Assembly: GCA_963784135.1 (NCBI GenBank)
Contig: CAWAQG010000006.1
Location: forward strand, 1-64,000
Reading direction: 5' to 3'
Origin: JADFXI01 sp963784135
GTDB lineage: Bacteria; Nitrospirota; Thermodesulfovibrionia; Thermodesulfovibrionales; Dissulfurispiraceae
DNA length: 64,000 bases
Positions 52,305 through 60,908 of this stretch are shown piece after piece. The notes below the pieces were generated by a model that saw nothing but the letters and a program-made list of their open reading frames with translations, did no database searches and was not told where the DNA came from. The position numbers and the translations under genes were made by a program. Positions within the stretch are counted from its first letter, which is position 1, and every line of letters begins with the position of its first letter.

Positions 52305-53066
52305 GAAGCAAAAGAAATAATAAATGACCTTCAGGATTATTATCTGCTCGCCTTACGCGGACTTGCAGGAGTGGTCAGGAGGCCTTTTTATTTCAGGGAT
52401 GTTATTGAACAGATGGATTACGCCGGTGCAGGATCTTTTCCCATCATTGTACTTGTGGCGATCTTTATAGGGATGGCGCTTTCTCTTCAACTGTCTGCCG
52501 AGTTCTCCCGGCTGGGGCTCAGGATGTATACCGGCAAGGCAGTCGGGATAACGGTCATCAGGGAGATTGGCCCGGTTATGGCTGCCCTGGTTTTTGCAGG
52601 ACGGGTCGGGGCCGGCATGGCGTCCGAATTGGGGTCGATGGTGCTCGGCCACCAGGTGGATTCTTTCAGGGTATTCGGCGTGGACCCGATAAAGAAGCTG
52701 GTGACTCCGCGTTTAATCAGTGCAATAATTATGCTGCCGGTACTTACTGTTATCGGTGACGCGCTCTCTATCTTTGGCGCGTATTACACTGTTGTATTTG
52801 TGAGCAACCAAAGCGGCTATGTTTACTGGAAATCCATTCGAGATGTCCTGATTTTCGAGAATATTATAGCGGGCTCTGTCAAACCCTTTATTTTCGGGTT
52901 CCTGATAGCGAGCATCAGCTGTTACAGCGGATTGACGACCATGGGCGGAGCAGCCGGCCTCAGGCAGTCCACTACGAACGCAGTTGTCCTGTCGATCATA
53001 TCGATCATCATCTCCGATTTCGCTCTTACCAGAATGTTGCTCTATGTGCTGGGGTTTTCGGTATGA
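52302..53066 (+). CDS. mlaE: Phospholipid ABC transporter permease MlaE
   Basis: 254 residues, the MlaE/YrbE permease with five to six membrane helices. Motifs: MALSLQLSAEFSRLG, VIREIGPVMAALVFAGRVGAGMASELGSM and GVDPIKKLVTPRLISAI. It forms the inner membrane channel for phospholipid transport between inner and outer membranes. The ATG lies within the heptamer repeat. It overlaps mlaF by four bases. Confidence 0.94.
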   Translation: MEAKEIINDLQDYYLLALRGLAGVVRRPFYFRDVIEQMDYAGAGSFPIIVLVAIFIGMALSLQLSAEFSRLGLRMYTGKAVGITVIREIGPVMAALVFAGRVGAGMASELGSMVLGHQVDSFRVFGVDPIKKLVTPRLISAIIMLPVLTVIGDALSIFGAYYTVVFVSNQSGYVYWKSIRDVLIFENIIAGSVKPFIFGFLIASISCYSGLTTMGGAAGLRQSTTNAVVLSIISIIISDFALTRMLLYVLGFSV

Positions 53067-53797
53067 TAATATTCGAGCGTGTAAGTTTCTCATATGGTAA
53101 GCGCACAGTTTTAAAGGACATAAGTTTCTCTATTGATTCCGGCGAGCGGGTAGCTATTCTGGGCGGGAGCGGGGAAGGCAAGACGACAATACTGAAACTG
53201 ATACTCGGTCTTTTGAGGCCCGATTCCGGGCGGATCTTTATCGATGGAAAAGATTTGACCGATAAGGCTGAGAGTGAACTCAGGGATGTGCGCATGAAGT
53301 TCAGCATTGTTTTCCAGGAGGGAGCGCTTTTTGATTCATTGAATGTCAGGGAGAATGTGGCTTTTTGCCTGCGGGAATACACGAAACTTTCCGAGGATGA
53401 AATAGACCGCTGTGTGCGGGAACTATTGAGGCTCGTGGGAGTTGAACACGCAATCGAGCTTATGCCGGACGAATTAAGCGGAGGCATGCACAGGAGAGTT
53501 GCTATCGCACGCTCTCTCGCCGTATGCGACCCGGAAATGTTTCTTTACGATGAGCCCACTTCCGGGCTTGATCCTGTAAACTCCGATACTATCTGCAGGC
53601 TTATTATCGATCTGTCGAAAAGTGGAAAGGGCTTTATCATTGTTACACATAAAGTGTATGACGCGATGCGGGTGGCAGGGCGGTTTATGTTTCTGAAAGA
53701 GGGGGCTGTCGTGTTCGATGGGAGCAGAGACATGTTTCTGCAAGCATCGATTCCGGATATACATATATTTATGAGTGAACTTCGGGGAGTATGTTAG
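53063..53797 (+). CDS. mlaF: Phospholipid ABC transporter ATP-binding protein MlaF
   Basis: 244 residues with Walker A LGGSGEGKTTILKLI, Q-loop FQEGALFDSLNV, signature LSGGMHRRVAIARSLA and Walker B MFLYDEPTSGLD. The Mla subtype is supported by the EGALF sequence and by the mlaE/mlaD neighbours. It powers lipid movement by MlaE-MlaD. Confidence 0.95.
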   Translation: MIIFERVSFSYGKRTVLKDISFSIDSGERVAILGGSGEGKTTILKLILGLLRPDSGRIFIDGKDLTDKAESELRDVRMKFSIVFQEGALFDSLNVRENVAFCLREYTKLSEDEIDRCVRELLRLVGVEHAIELMPDELSGGMHRRVAIARSLAVCDPEMFLYDEPTSGLDPVNSDTICRLIIDLSKSGKGFIIVTHKVYDAMRVAGRFMFLKEGAVVFDGSRDMFLQASIPDIHIFMSELRGVC

Positions 53798-53807
53798 GGG
53801 GCGCACC

Positions 53808-54788
53808 ATGTTTGATATGAAAAAACAACTTATGTGGTCCAAGCTGAAGGTCGGAACGGTCATCAGCATCGCTCTGGCATTATTGCTTTTATCGGTCTTT
53901 TTTGCAGGGGGGGTCCAGGACTTGTTTTCTTCGGAAGTGCTCATCAAGGCGCAAATCAAGGACGTCAAGGGACTCAGACGGGATGCGCCGGTATGGGTCT
54001 CGGGTATAGAAATAGGTTTTGTGAAAGACATAAGTCTTCATCCCGCATGTGGTACGCTGGTAACGATGGCGATCAAGGAAAGTGCGCTGCCTTATATAAG
54101 AAGCGACTCATATGCAAACGTAATTACCCAGGGGCTCCTCGGTGACAAATACATAGAATTGAGCGGCGGCACGCTTGAGGCCGGCCAGATAAAGCCCGGA
54201 GCTATTATTAAGGGCGCAGCGCAGCTGGAAATAAAGGACCTCGTTGAGGCCAGTTCCGTGTCAGTGGCAAAAGTGACCGAGTTTGTGGATAAAGTCGGAA
54301 TGATCCTGGACCACTTCGAGAAGAGCGAGGGGACTGCCGCCAAGCTTCTGAAAGATCCCGCCCTCTATGACAATTTAAAGAAATCCACAACAACTCTCCT
54401 GGCGATATTAAAGGAGTACAAGGAATCTGATGGCTCCGTGAAAATGTTTATAAAGGACCCGTCTGTTTACAACAATATGCTTGCAGCTTCGTCCTCCCTG
54501 GAGAAATTCAGCAGGACGATAAATGAGGGGAACGGCACGCTTAAGAGACTTGCGGAGAGCCCCGATATTTACGATAACCTGAACAGCGCATCCAAAAAGC
54601 TCGATACCGTGCTCTCCGAGATTGATTCAGGCGAGGGGACTGCGGGGGCGCTTGTCAAGGACAGGGAGCTTGCCGCTCAACTGAAAGAGACTGTTGCAGG
54701 ACTTAGGGAAGCAGTGGGTGAATTAAAGGACCTGACCAGGGACGTCAGGGCACACCCCAAGAAATATTTTAAATTCAGCTTATTTTAG
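53808..54788 (+). CDS. mlaD: MlaD-like MCE domain lipid-binding protein
   Basis: 326 residues. One N-terminal helix (VGTVISIALALLLLSVFFAGG), an MCE domain (LIKAQIKDVKGLRRDAPVWVSGIEIGFVKDI ... QGLLGDKYIELSGG) and a long helical C-terminus with repeated GTxxxLxxDPxxYDNL units (GTAAKLLKDPALYDNL, GTLKRLAESPDIYDNL). The ATG at 53808 follows TAGGGGG; an earlier in-frame ATG lies in mlaF. The helical tail could bridge the periplasm. MlaC/MlaA are not in the window. Confidence 0.9.
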   Translation: MFDMKKQLMWSKLKVGTVISIALALLLLSVFFAGGVQDLFSSEVLIKAQIKDVKGLRRDAPVWVSGIEIGFVKDISLHPACGTLVTMAIKESALPYIRSDSYANVITQGLLGDKYIELSGGTLEAGQIKPGAIIKGAAQLEIKDLVEASSVSVAKVTEFVDKVGMILDHFEKSEGTAAKLLKDPALYDNLKKSTTTLLAILKEYKESDGSVKMFIKDPSVYNNMLAASSSLEKFSRTINEGNGTLKRLAESPDIYDNLNSASKKLDTVLSEIDSGEGTAGALVKDRELAAQLKETVAGLREAVGELKDLTRDVRAHPKKYFKFSLF

Positions 54789-55470
54789 CCCTGTTTTTTC
54801 TTAGCGCATATACTAAACCGGGTTCATGTTTAACGAAGTATTTAAAGAGCAGCATGGTGATCGTCCCCTCTACAACGCCGAACAGCAAAAGATATTCCAG
54901 CGCCATTGCGGGGACTGCGACTGACAGCGGATATGGGGCATAAAGCGGCCTGCCGGCGGCGGAGTGAGCAATAATGGGCTGGATGCCGAGTTCAACTGCG
55001 GTCATTATTGAGGCAACGGACAAGCCCGAATAGCCGGAAAGGAAAGCCGCTGCCGAAATCCTGCGCCCGCATACGGCATTTCCCTTCACCAGTTTAAATG
55101 TCCAATATGATACGAACGGTATTACGACAGCCATGTTAAAACAGTTTGCTCCAATTGCTGTAATCCCTCCATCGCCGAAGACGAGGGCCTGAATTATCAG
55201 CACCATGGATACGGCAATGACAGCAGTCCACGGGCCGAGAAGCGTTGCGATAATTCCTGCTCCCACGGCATGGCCCGTTGTCCCGCCGGGGATTGGAATA
55301 TTGAACATCATAATAAGGAACGAGAATGCAGCTGCCATAGCGAGATACGGAATGTATTTGGCCGGGAGTTCTTTTTTCAGCTTCTTCAGTGAAATGGCCC
55401 AAAAAGCAAAGGACACTCCATATAAAGGAATATAAGTTTGAGGGCTTAAATAACCGTCGGGGATGTGCAT
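54775..55470 (-). CDS. cbiM: ECF transporter membrane component CbiM/NikM
   Basis: 231 residues. The N-terminus MHIPDGYLSP is the metal-binding signature of CbiM/NikM, and six to seven hydrophobic helices follow (IPGGTTGHAVGAGIIATLLGPW, LIIQALVFGDGGITAIGANCFNM). It imports cobalt or nickel. With hypABE, nickel is plausible, but no CbiN/NikN, CbiQ or CbiO gene is adjacent and no cobalamin riboswitch is seen in its leader. It overlaps mlaD tail-to-tail by 14 bases. Confidence 0.9.
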   Translation of the reverse strand: MHIPDGYLSPQTYIPLYGVSFAFWAISLKKLKKELPAKYIPYLAMAAAFSFLIMMFNIPIPGGTTGHAVGAGIIATLLGPWTAVIAVSMVLIIQALVFGDGGITAIGANCFNMAVVIPFVSYWTFKLVKGNAVCGRRISAAAFLSGYSGLSVASIMTAVELGIQPIIAHSAAGRPLYAPYPLSVAVPAMALEYLLLFGVVEGTITMLLFKYFVKHEPGLVYALRKNRAKIS

Positions 55471-55581
55471 GGGATTTTCGATAGATTATCATTCAAAACT
55501 GCAAAAGGTCAATTTTTTTGCCTTTGCCTGACCGATATTATATACTGTATACTTTAATTTATAAAAATCATCTATAATCGT

Positions 55582-56946
55582 GTAGCGAGTTGATAAACTG
55601 TCCGTATCTGTAGCACATAAACTGTCCGGGTGGTATATGGATAGCAAGGGGGGCTATCCATGAAACGTTCGGCGGTGTTGCAGGAGGTACGGAAAATGAG
55701 ATTTGAAGAAGGTTATGAGGGCTGGAAGAGTGGACGGCTAACGCAGGAGGAAGCGGCGATGCTCCTTGGTGTCTGTGACAGGACATTTCGGCGATATCTG
55801 CTGAGGTATGCGGATAAAGGGATGGAGGGACTTATAGATAAGCGTTTAGGACAAATATCGCATCTGCGAGCACCAGTTGACGAAGTGATGGCGCTATCGG
55901 ATCTTTATAGAGGACGTTATTATGGTTTCAACGTCAAGCATTTTTTTAGCTGGTATCGCCGAGTTCATCAAGGAAACAGGAGCTACACATGGGTCAAAAA
56001 CACCCTCCAGGAAAAGGGATTGGTACCGAAAGGGGCACTGAAAGGGGCACACAGGAAAAGAAGGGTCAGGGCTCCCTATATCGGCATGATGCTTCATCAG
56101 GATGGTTCCCGGCACCAGTGGGTTCCCGGCAAATTATGGGATTTGATCGTGACGATGGATGATGCCAGCAGTGAACACTACTCGATGTTTTTTGTTAAGG
56201 AAGAAGGCACACAAAGCAGCTTTCTGGGTGTAAAAGAGGTTATAGAGCAACACGGGTTGTTTGCTTCGTTGTATACGGATCGCGGAAGTCACTATTGGCA
56301 TACACCGGAGGCTGGAGGGAAAGTGGACAAATCAAGTCTTACCCAGTTTGGTCGTGCAATGAGCCAACTGGGGATTAAGATGATCCCTGCGTATTCTCCT
56401 GAAGCCAGGGGCCGTTCTGAGCGAGCCTTCAGTACCCATCAAGATCGGCTGGTCAAGGAGCTTGCGATGGCGGGCATCACTGGGATGAAGCAGGCCAATG
56501 ATTATCTTGCCAGTACATATATGCCGGCCCATAATGCCGAGTTCGCCGTTATCCCTCAAGAACCAGAGAGCGTGTTCGTGACTTGGGCAGGCACTGCCTT
56601 GGAAGACATCCTATGCGAACAGTATGACCGCACCGTCGGCAATGACAACTGTGTAAAGTTCGATGGACTAAAACTTCAGATCCCGCCAAATCAATATCGT
56701 TGCCATTACGTCAGGGTCCAGGTAAGCGTTCATCGTTATCCCGACGGTAGACTTGCTATCTTTCATGGACCGAGAAAACTGGCTGCCTATAACTCTAAAG
56801 GAAAGGAGATTGCAATTTGCTCACATGCAGCGGCATAAGCCTTAATAAAACTGAAATCGGTGGACTGCCATGTTCCATGCGCAGCCACCCTGCAGAACCG
56901 GACAGTTTATTTGCTCTAAAACCGGACAACTCTATTTGTTGACAAC
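55582..56946 (+). mobile_element. IS1202/ISNCY-type insertion sequence
   Basis: A 1365-bp element flanked by an exact 18-base direct repeat, AAAATCATCTATAATCGT, at 55564-55581 and 56947-56964. Long target duplications are characteristic of the IS1202 group. The ends are poor inverted repeats but each contains two copies of an ATAAACTGTCCG-type motif (55592-55603 and 55616-55627; rc at the right end, with TGTCCGG), likely transposase sites. It lies in the divergent control region between cbiM and hsp20, and the duplication contains the TATAAT hexamer. Confidence 0.88.
55660..56838 (+). CDS. ISNCY-family (IS1202-like) transposase
   Basis: 392 residues. A helix-turn-helix (SGRLTQEEAAMLLGVCDRTFRRYLLRY) is followed by an rve-like DDE core: HQDGSRHQWVPGKLWDLIV (Asp), SLYTDRGSHYWH (Asp) and PEARGRSERAFSTHQDRLV (Glu). 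The C-terminal domain ends in a beta-rich region. It is full length and intact, so the element may be active. Confidence 0.93.
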   Translation: MKRSAVLQEVRKMRFEEGYEGWKSGRLTQEEAAMLLGVCDRTFRRYLLRYADKGMEGLIDKRLGQISHLRAPVDEVMALSDLYRGRYYGFNVKHFFSWYRRVHQGNRSYTWVKNTLQEKGLVPKGALKGAHRKRRVRAPYIGMMLHQDGSRHQWVPGKLWDLIVTMDDASSEHYSMFFVKEEGTQSSFLGVKEVIEQHGLFASLYTDRGSHYWHTPEAGGKVDKSSLTQFGRAMSQLGIKMIPAYSPEARGRSERAFSTHQDRLVKELAMAGITGMKQANDYLASTYMPAHNAEFAVIPQEPESVFVTWAGTALEDILCEQYDRTVGNDNCVKFDGLKLQIPPNQYRCHYVRVQVSVHRYPDGRLAIFHGPRKLAAYNSKGKEIAICSHAAA

Positions 56947-56991
56947 AAAATCATCTATAATCGTACCAGAGGACAGGAGGGAAAATCGGAG

Positions 56992-57420
56992 ATGAAAAAA
57001 TGGGACCCTTTTAAAGATACTTTTGTATTAAGGGAGCGTGCAAACAGGCTTTTTGAGCATGGCGCTCCTAAATCCTCAAGATTCGGCGATGCAGGAACAG
57101 GGGTTTGGGTGCCTGCAGTCGATATCTATGAAACAGGTGAAGCATTCGTAGTAAAGGCGGAACTGCCCGAAGTGCTGGAGGAAGATATTAACATTATAGT
57201 GGAGGACAATACCCTCAGGATCAGCGGCGAGCGGAAGTCCCGGCGGGAAGGAAAAAGCTACTGTCAGATAGAACGGTATTACGGCCCCTTTTCACGGTCA
57301 TTTGCTTTGCCTGCCATCGTTAAGAAGGACGAGATAAAAGCGACACTCAGGGATGGTATACTGAATGTCGTCATTCCCAAAAGTGCCGAGGCATTGCCCA
57401 GGCACATTGAGATTACCTGA
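56992..57420 (+). CDS. Small heat shock protein Hsp20
   Basis: 142 residues. An alpha-crystallin domain spans about 45-140 (VWVPAVDIYETGEAFVVKAELPEV ... LRISGERKSRREG ... FALPAIVKKDEIKATLRDGILNVVIPK). It is an ATP-independent holdase. The insertion sequence ends 45 bases upstream of the start. The IS end gives TTGACA (56938-56943) but its spacing to TATAAT is only about 12 bases, so it is not a normal hybrid promoter. GGACAGGAGGG precedes the start. Confidence 0.93.
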   Translation: MKKWDPFKDTFVLRERANRLFEHGAPKSSRFGDAGTGVWVPAVDIYETGEAFVVKAELPEVLEEDINIIVEDNTLRISGERKSRREGKSYCQIERYYGPFSRSFALPAIVKKDEIKATLRDGILNVVIPKSAEALPRHIEIT

Positions 57421-57441
57421 TCCAAGGAGAAACACGACGCT

Positions 57442-58557
57442 ATGGGCGGGATACGAATTGCAATTGCCGGAATCGGTAACTGTGCGAGTTCTCTTATCCA
57501 GGGCATTGAATACTACAAGGCAATAAAACAGGATGGGCCCGGCAATTCCCCGGGACTCATGCATTATAATCTCGGCGGATACCTGCCCGGAGATATTGTT
57601 ATAACCGCAGCTTTTGATGTGGATGCCAGAAAGGTCCATAAGCCGCTTGAAGAGGCTATGTTTGCCAAACCGAATTGTACAAAAGTATTTTGCCCCCGCA
57701 TAAGCAGTCCTTCACCCTCACAGGCGGTAATAGTGCAAATGGGCGAAGTGCTTGATGGAGTCGCGGCGCATATGACTGATTATCCCGATGACCGGAGATT
57801 CATTGTAGCAGAGGAAAGGCCATGTGATGTAGTCAAGGTGCTCAGGGAGAGCGGCGCCGAACTGTTCCTTAATTACCTGCCTGTCGGTTCGGAAGATGCG
57901 ACACGTTATTATGCAAATGCCTGCCTTGAGGCCGGCGTTGCCTTTATAAACTGTATCCCTGTATTTATTGCATCGGATGATGAATGGATCAGCAGGTTTG
58001 AGAAAAAGGGCATCCCGCTGATCGGCGATGATGTCAAGTCGCAGGTCGGAGCTACAATCATCCACCGTGCCCTCGCGAAACTATTTATGGACAGAGGCGT
58101 AAAAATAACGCATACCTATCAGTTGAACGTCGGAGGCAACACCGATTTTCTTAATATGCGGAGCCACGCCCGGCTTAAATCAAAAAAAATATCGAAAACA
58201 GAGGCTGTCTGCTCTCAAATAACGCACCAACTGCACAGTGATGATATCCATATAGGCCCCTCTGATTATGTGCCGTGGATGAATGATAACAAAGTTTGCT
58301 TTCTCAGGATTGAGGGGGAGGGGTTCGGAAATATTCCGGTGAATCTGGAATTGCGCCTGTCAGTTGAAGATTCGCCCAATAGTGCCGGAGTTGTCATCGA
58401 TGCCATACGGTGCTGCAAGATTGCAAGAGACAGGGGCGTCGGGGGGGTACTGCTTTCACCGGCAGCATCTTTTATGAAACATCCTTATAAACAATTCTCC
58501 GACGAGGAAGCAGGGAGTATGGTAGAGGAATTTATTACAGGGGTCAGGGAGCGGTAG
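57442..58557 (+). CDS. ino1: Inositol-3-phosphate synthase
   Basis: 371 residues of the short myo-inositol-1-phosphate synthase group. Motifs: RIAIAGIGNCASSLIQGIEYY (NAD-binding), LPVGSEDATRYYANACLEAG, GIPLIGDDVKSQVGATIIHR and NVGGNTDFLNM. It makes inositol 3-phosphate from glucose 6-phosphate. The next gene, adjacent with no gap, is a CDP-alcohol phosphatidyltransferase, so the product likely goes into a phosphatidylinositol-phosphate lipid. Confidence 0.95.
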   Translation: MGGIRIAIAGIGNCASSLIQGIEYYKAIKQDGPGNSPGLMHYNLGGYLPGDIVITAAFDVDARKVHKPLEEAMFAKPNCTKVFCPRISSPSPSQAVIVQMGEVLDGVAAHMTDYPDDRRFIVAEERPCDVVKVLRESGAELFLNYLPVGSEDATRYYANACLEAGVAFINCIPVFIASDDEWISRFEKKGIPLIGDDVKSQVGATIIHRALAKLFMDRGVKITHTYQLNVGGNTDFLNMRSHARLKSKKISKTEAVCSQITHQLHSDDIHIGPSDYVPWMNDNKVCFLRIEGEGFGNIPVNLELRLSVEDSPNSAGVVIDAIRCCKIARDRGVGGVLLSPAASFMKHPYKQFSDEEAGSMVEEFITGVRER

Positions 58558-59145
58558 TTGATTAGCGCGAAGCTTGGACATTTACTGGATAAACCGCTTG
58601 CGCCGATAGCCAGACTAATACCTATAAGCCCAAACGTTTTAAGCTTCACCGGTTTTGCCGTCACTATTGCAGCGGCCATGCTTGTCCCTTTTAATACCAG
58701 GGCGGGCGGTCTCGTGGTCCTGATAGGCGGGTCGTTTGACCTTCTTGACGGTGTTGTGGCGCGCACGAACGGAAAAGATACTAAATTCGGGGCCCTGCTC
58801 GATTCTACGCTTGACCGGTATGCAGATGCAGCTCTTTTCCTTGCCATCATATGGCTTTTCTTCAAAGAGGACAATTTGATAGGGATATTCTTCACTATTT
58901 GCAGCATGGTCGGAGCTTTTCTGGTCAGTTATGTCAGGGCGCGTGCCGAAGGCCTTGGCGTGGTTTGCAATGTGGGTTTGATGGAGAGGCCCGAGCGCAT
59001 AATACTTTTGGCTGCAGGGTGCCTGACCGGAAGGCTTTTTCCGGTTATTCTCGTCCTGTTTGTGCTAAGTCATATCACGGTTGTTCAGAGAGTAGTTTAC
59101 GTTTACCGTAAGACAAAGCTTGACGGAGCAAACAGTAAGCAGTAA
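58558..59145 (+). CDS. CDP-alcohol phosphatidyltransferase (inositol-phosphate type)
   Basis: 195 residues with five to six membrane helices. The catalytic CDP-alcohol motif is complete: DLLDGVVARTNGKDTKFGALLDSTLDRYAD (D-x2-DG-x2-AR ... G-x3-D-x3-D), near residues 60-92. Coupling to ino1 suggests phosphatidylinositol-phosphate (or archaetidylinositol-phosphate-like) synthase, as in actinobacteria and archaea. The TTG start follows the ino1 stop directly. Confidence 0.88.
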   Translation: MISAKLGHLLDKPLAPIARLIPISPNVLSFTGFAVTIAAAMLVPFNTRAGGLVVLIGGSFDLLDGVVARTNGKDTKFGALLDSTLDRYADAALFLAIIWLFFKEDNLIGIFFTICSMVGAFLVSYVRARAEGLGVVCNVGLMERPERIILLAAGCLTGRLFPVILVLFVLSHITVVQRVVYVYRKTKLDGANSKQ

Positions 59146-59199
59146 GGGCATTAAAATGGACTGCTAAATGTGATATACTTGTGAAAAGGAGGAAAGTGG

Positions 59200-59610
59200 A
59201 TGACGGACCACACATGGTTGATCATAATAATAAGCGCCGGTTTTTTCATACTGGCACTCGGCATTTTCACTGCAATCGGCTTGCTTATCTATGCAATATT
59301 GGAGATGAAAAAAGCGGCCGCTGCTTTAAACAGCTCTTTAAAGAGCACCGAGGAGCGGCTGAATCCTCTTCTCCTTGAAACAGAGCAATTTCTCAGGAGC
59401 GTCCGGAGAATTACCGATGATGTCGGGGCCGTTACAGATGCGGCGCGCAACATTGCCGAATCCGGCAATGATATAGTAATTAACCTGAAGGCGCTCAGCG
59501 GACTTCTCAACGACATCGGCGAAGGAATGTCATTAAAGGCTTTCGGTGTGAAAGCCGGGGTAAAAACCGCGATTAATGTCTTAATAAACCAGTTGAAAGA
59601 AAGGAGGTAA
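59200..59610 (+). CDS. DUF948 domain membrane protein
   Basis: 136 residues. An N-terminal membrane helix (WLIIIISAGFFILALGIFTAIGLLIYAIL) and a long amphipathic helix with LRSVRRITDDVGAVTDAARNIA, as in DUF948 proteins that accompany YtxH. Function unknown, thought to be envelope or stress related. GGAGGAAAG precedes the start and the YtxH gene follows after four bases. Confidence 0.85.
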   Translation: MTDHTWLIIIISAGFFILALGIFTAIGLLIYAILEMKKAAAALNSSLKSTEERLNPLLLETEQFLRSVRRITDDVGAVTDAARNIAESGNDIVINLKALSGLLNDIGEGMSLKAFGVKAGVKTAINVLINQLKERR

Positions 59611-59614
59611 TACT

Positions 59615-59914
59615 ATGAGAAATGAGGAAGGTTTCAGTTCAGGTTCTGTTTTGCTGTCATTCCTCCTGGGCGGCATGGTAGGGGCCGGTCTGGCACTGCT
59701 CCTTGCCCCCCAATCGGGACCTGAGACTCGGAAAAAAATAATGGATATTGCGGATGACGTGAAGGAAAAGGCCGGCGAGTATGTCGCCCAGGCAAAGGAA
59801 AAGGTCACGTCTACTGTTGAGAAGGGGAAGAGTTTTGTCGATGAGAAGAAGTCTTTAATTGCGGCAGCCTTTGAGGCCGGCAAAGAGGCATACGAGAAAG
59901 AAGTGCAAAAGTAG
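59615..59914 (+). CDS. YtxH domain protein
   Basis: 99 residues. A glycine-rich membrane helix (SVLLSFLLGGMVGAGLALLLAPQSG) with the conserved LLAPxSGxETRKKI motif, then a Lys/Glu-rich helical tail. This is the YtxH/GvpP-like family linked to general stress. GGAGGTAATACT lies upstream. It forms a pair with the DUF948 gene. Confidence 0.88.
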   Translation: MRNEEGFSSGSVLLSFLLGGMVGAGLALLLAPQSGPETRKKIMDIADDVKEKAGEYVAQAKEKVTSTVEKGKSFVDEKKSLIAAAFEAGKEAYEKEVQK

Positions 59915-59916
59915 GC

Positions 59917-60261
59917 ATGCATGAAGTTTCCATAGCTGAAAGCCTTCTGAAAATTGCTGCTGATGAATGCAAAAAGAATGGATATACCAGAATAAACAAT
60001 GTAAGAGTGTGTATCGGCAATGCCTCTGGAGTAATGCCAGAGGCATTGCTTTTTGCCTTTAATGCGCTTAAGAGTGAAACGATCGCGTCCGGCGCCACTC
60101 TTACAATTGAAGAAGTGCCTGTTGCCGGCCATTGTTCTGCGTGCAGCGTCGATTTTACAACATCTGAAAACTTTGTGCTCTGCTGTCCGCAATGCGGCAG
60201 CAGCGCCTATACCCTGCATGCGGGTCGTGAGCTGGACATAAAAGAATTGGAGGTCGATTGA
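59917..60261 (+). CDS. hypA: Hydrogenase/nickel maturation protein HypA
   Basis: 114 residues. It begins MHEVSIAESLL, with His2 the nickel ligand, and has the zinc site formed by CSAC and CPQC (about residues 75-96). HypA with HypB inserts nickel into [NiFe]-hydrogenase. It starts two bases after the YtxH gene and overlaps hypB (or lies next to it, depending on the start). Confidence 0.95.
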   Translation: MHEVSIAESLLKIAADECKKNGYTRINNVRVCIGNASGVMPEALLFAFNALKSETIASGATLTIEEVPVAGHCSACSVDFTTSENFVLCCPQCGSSAYTLHAGRELDIKELEVD

Positions 60262-60263
60262 TA

Positions 60264-60908
60264 ATGAAATTGAAAGTTGCCTCAAAAATACTCGATGCAA
60301 ATGAGAGAATCGCCCGGGAAAACAGGCGCATTTTTTCGGACTCCGGGGTATACGTGATCAACCTTATGAGTTCCCCGGGCGCCGGCAAGACATCGCTTCT
60401 TGAAACCACTATTGCCGGGCTGAAGGGCACACTGAAGATCGGGGTCATAGAGGGCGATATTACAGGCACTGATGACGCAGTCAGGATCAACCGTCTCGGG
60501 GTACCTGTTGTGCAGATAAATACCGGCGGCGCGTGCCATCTGGACGCTAACATGATCAGTGAGGTAATTCCCGACCTGCCGCTCGATGAATTGAATCTCC
60601 TTGTTATCGAGAATGTGGGCAATCTTGTCTGTCCGGCTGAATTCCAGGTAGGTGAGGACATGAAAGTGATGGTCCTCAGTATCGCCGAGGGACACGACAA
60701 ACCCTTGAAATATCCGCTTATGTTCCAGGAGTCAGCGGCACTTATTATCAATAAAATAGACCTGAGTCCGTTCCTCGATGTCGATATTGATAAGATAAAA
60801 AATGATAGCCTGTCCCTGAATCCGGCCATAAAAATATTTGAACTCTCATGCAAGTCGGGGGAAGGTGTTGCCCAATGGACCTCATGGCTTCAGACGCTGA
60901 CTTCATGA
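60264..60908 (+). CDS. hypB: Hydrogenase nickel incorporation GTPase HypB
   Basis: 214 residues. The GTPase motifs are MSSPGAGKTSLLETT (P-loop), EGDITGTDDA, CHLDANMI (metal-site cysteine and histidine) and INKIDLSP (G4). It lacks the N-terminal His-rich nickel-storage stretch. GGAGG lies upstream; the ATG at 60264 and a TTG at 60258 are both possible. It delivers nickel together with HypA. Confidence 0.95.
   Translation: MKLKVASKILDANERIARENRRIFSDSGVYVINLMSSPGAGKTSLLETTIAGLKGTLKIGVIEGDITGTDDAVRINRLGVPVVQINTGGACHLDANMISEVIPDLPLDELNLLVIENVGNLVCPAEFQVGEDMKVMVLSIAEGHDKPLKYPLMFQESAALIINKIDLSPFLDVDIDKIKNDSLSLNPAIKIFELSCKSGEGVAQWTSWLQTLTS

Noticed and set aside
55470..55563. Cobalamin riboswitch upstream of cbiM
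   Set aside because: The leader is short and AT-rich and lacks the B12-box; nothing structured is visible.
56938..56969. Hybrid promoter made by the IS1202-type end (TTGACA plus TATAAT)
   Set aside because: Spacing is about 11-12 bases, far from the 16-18 needed.
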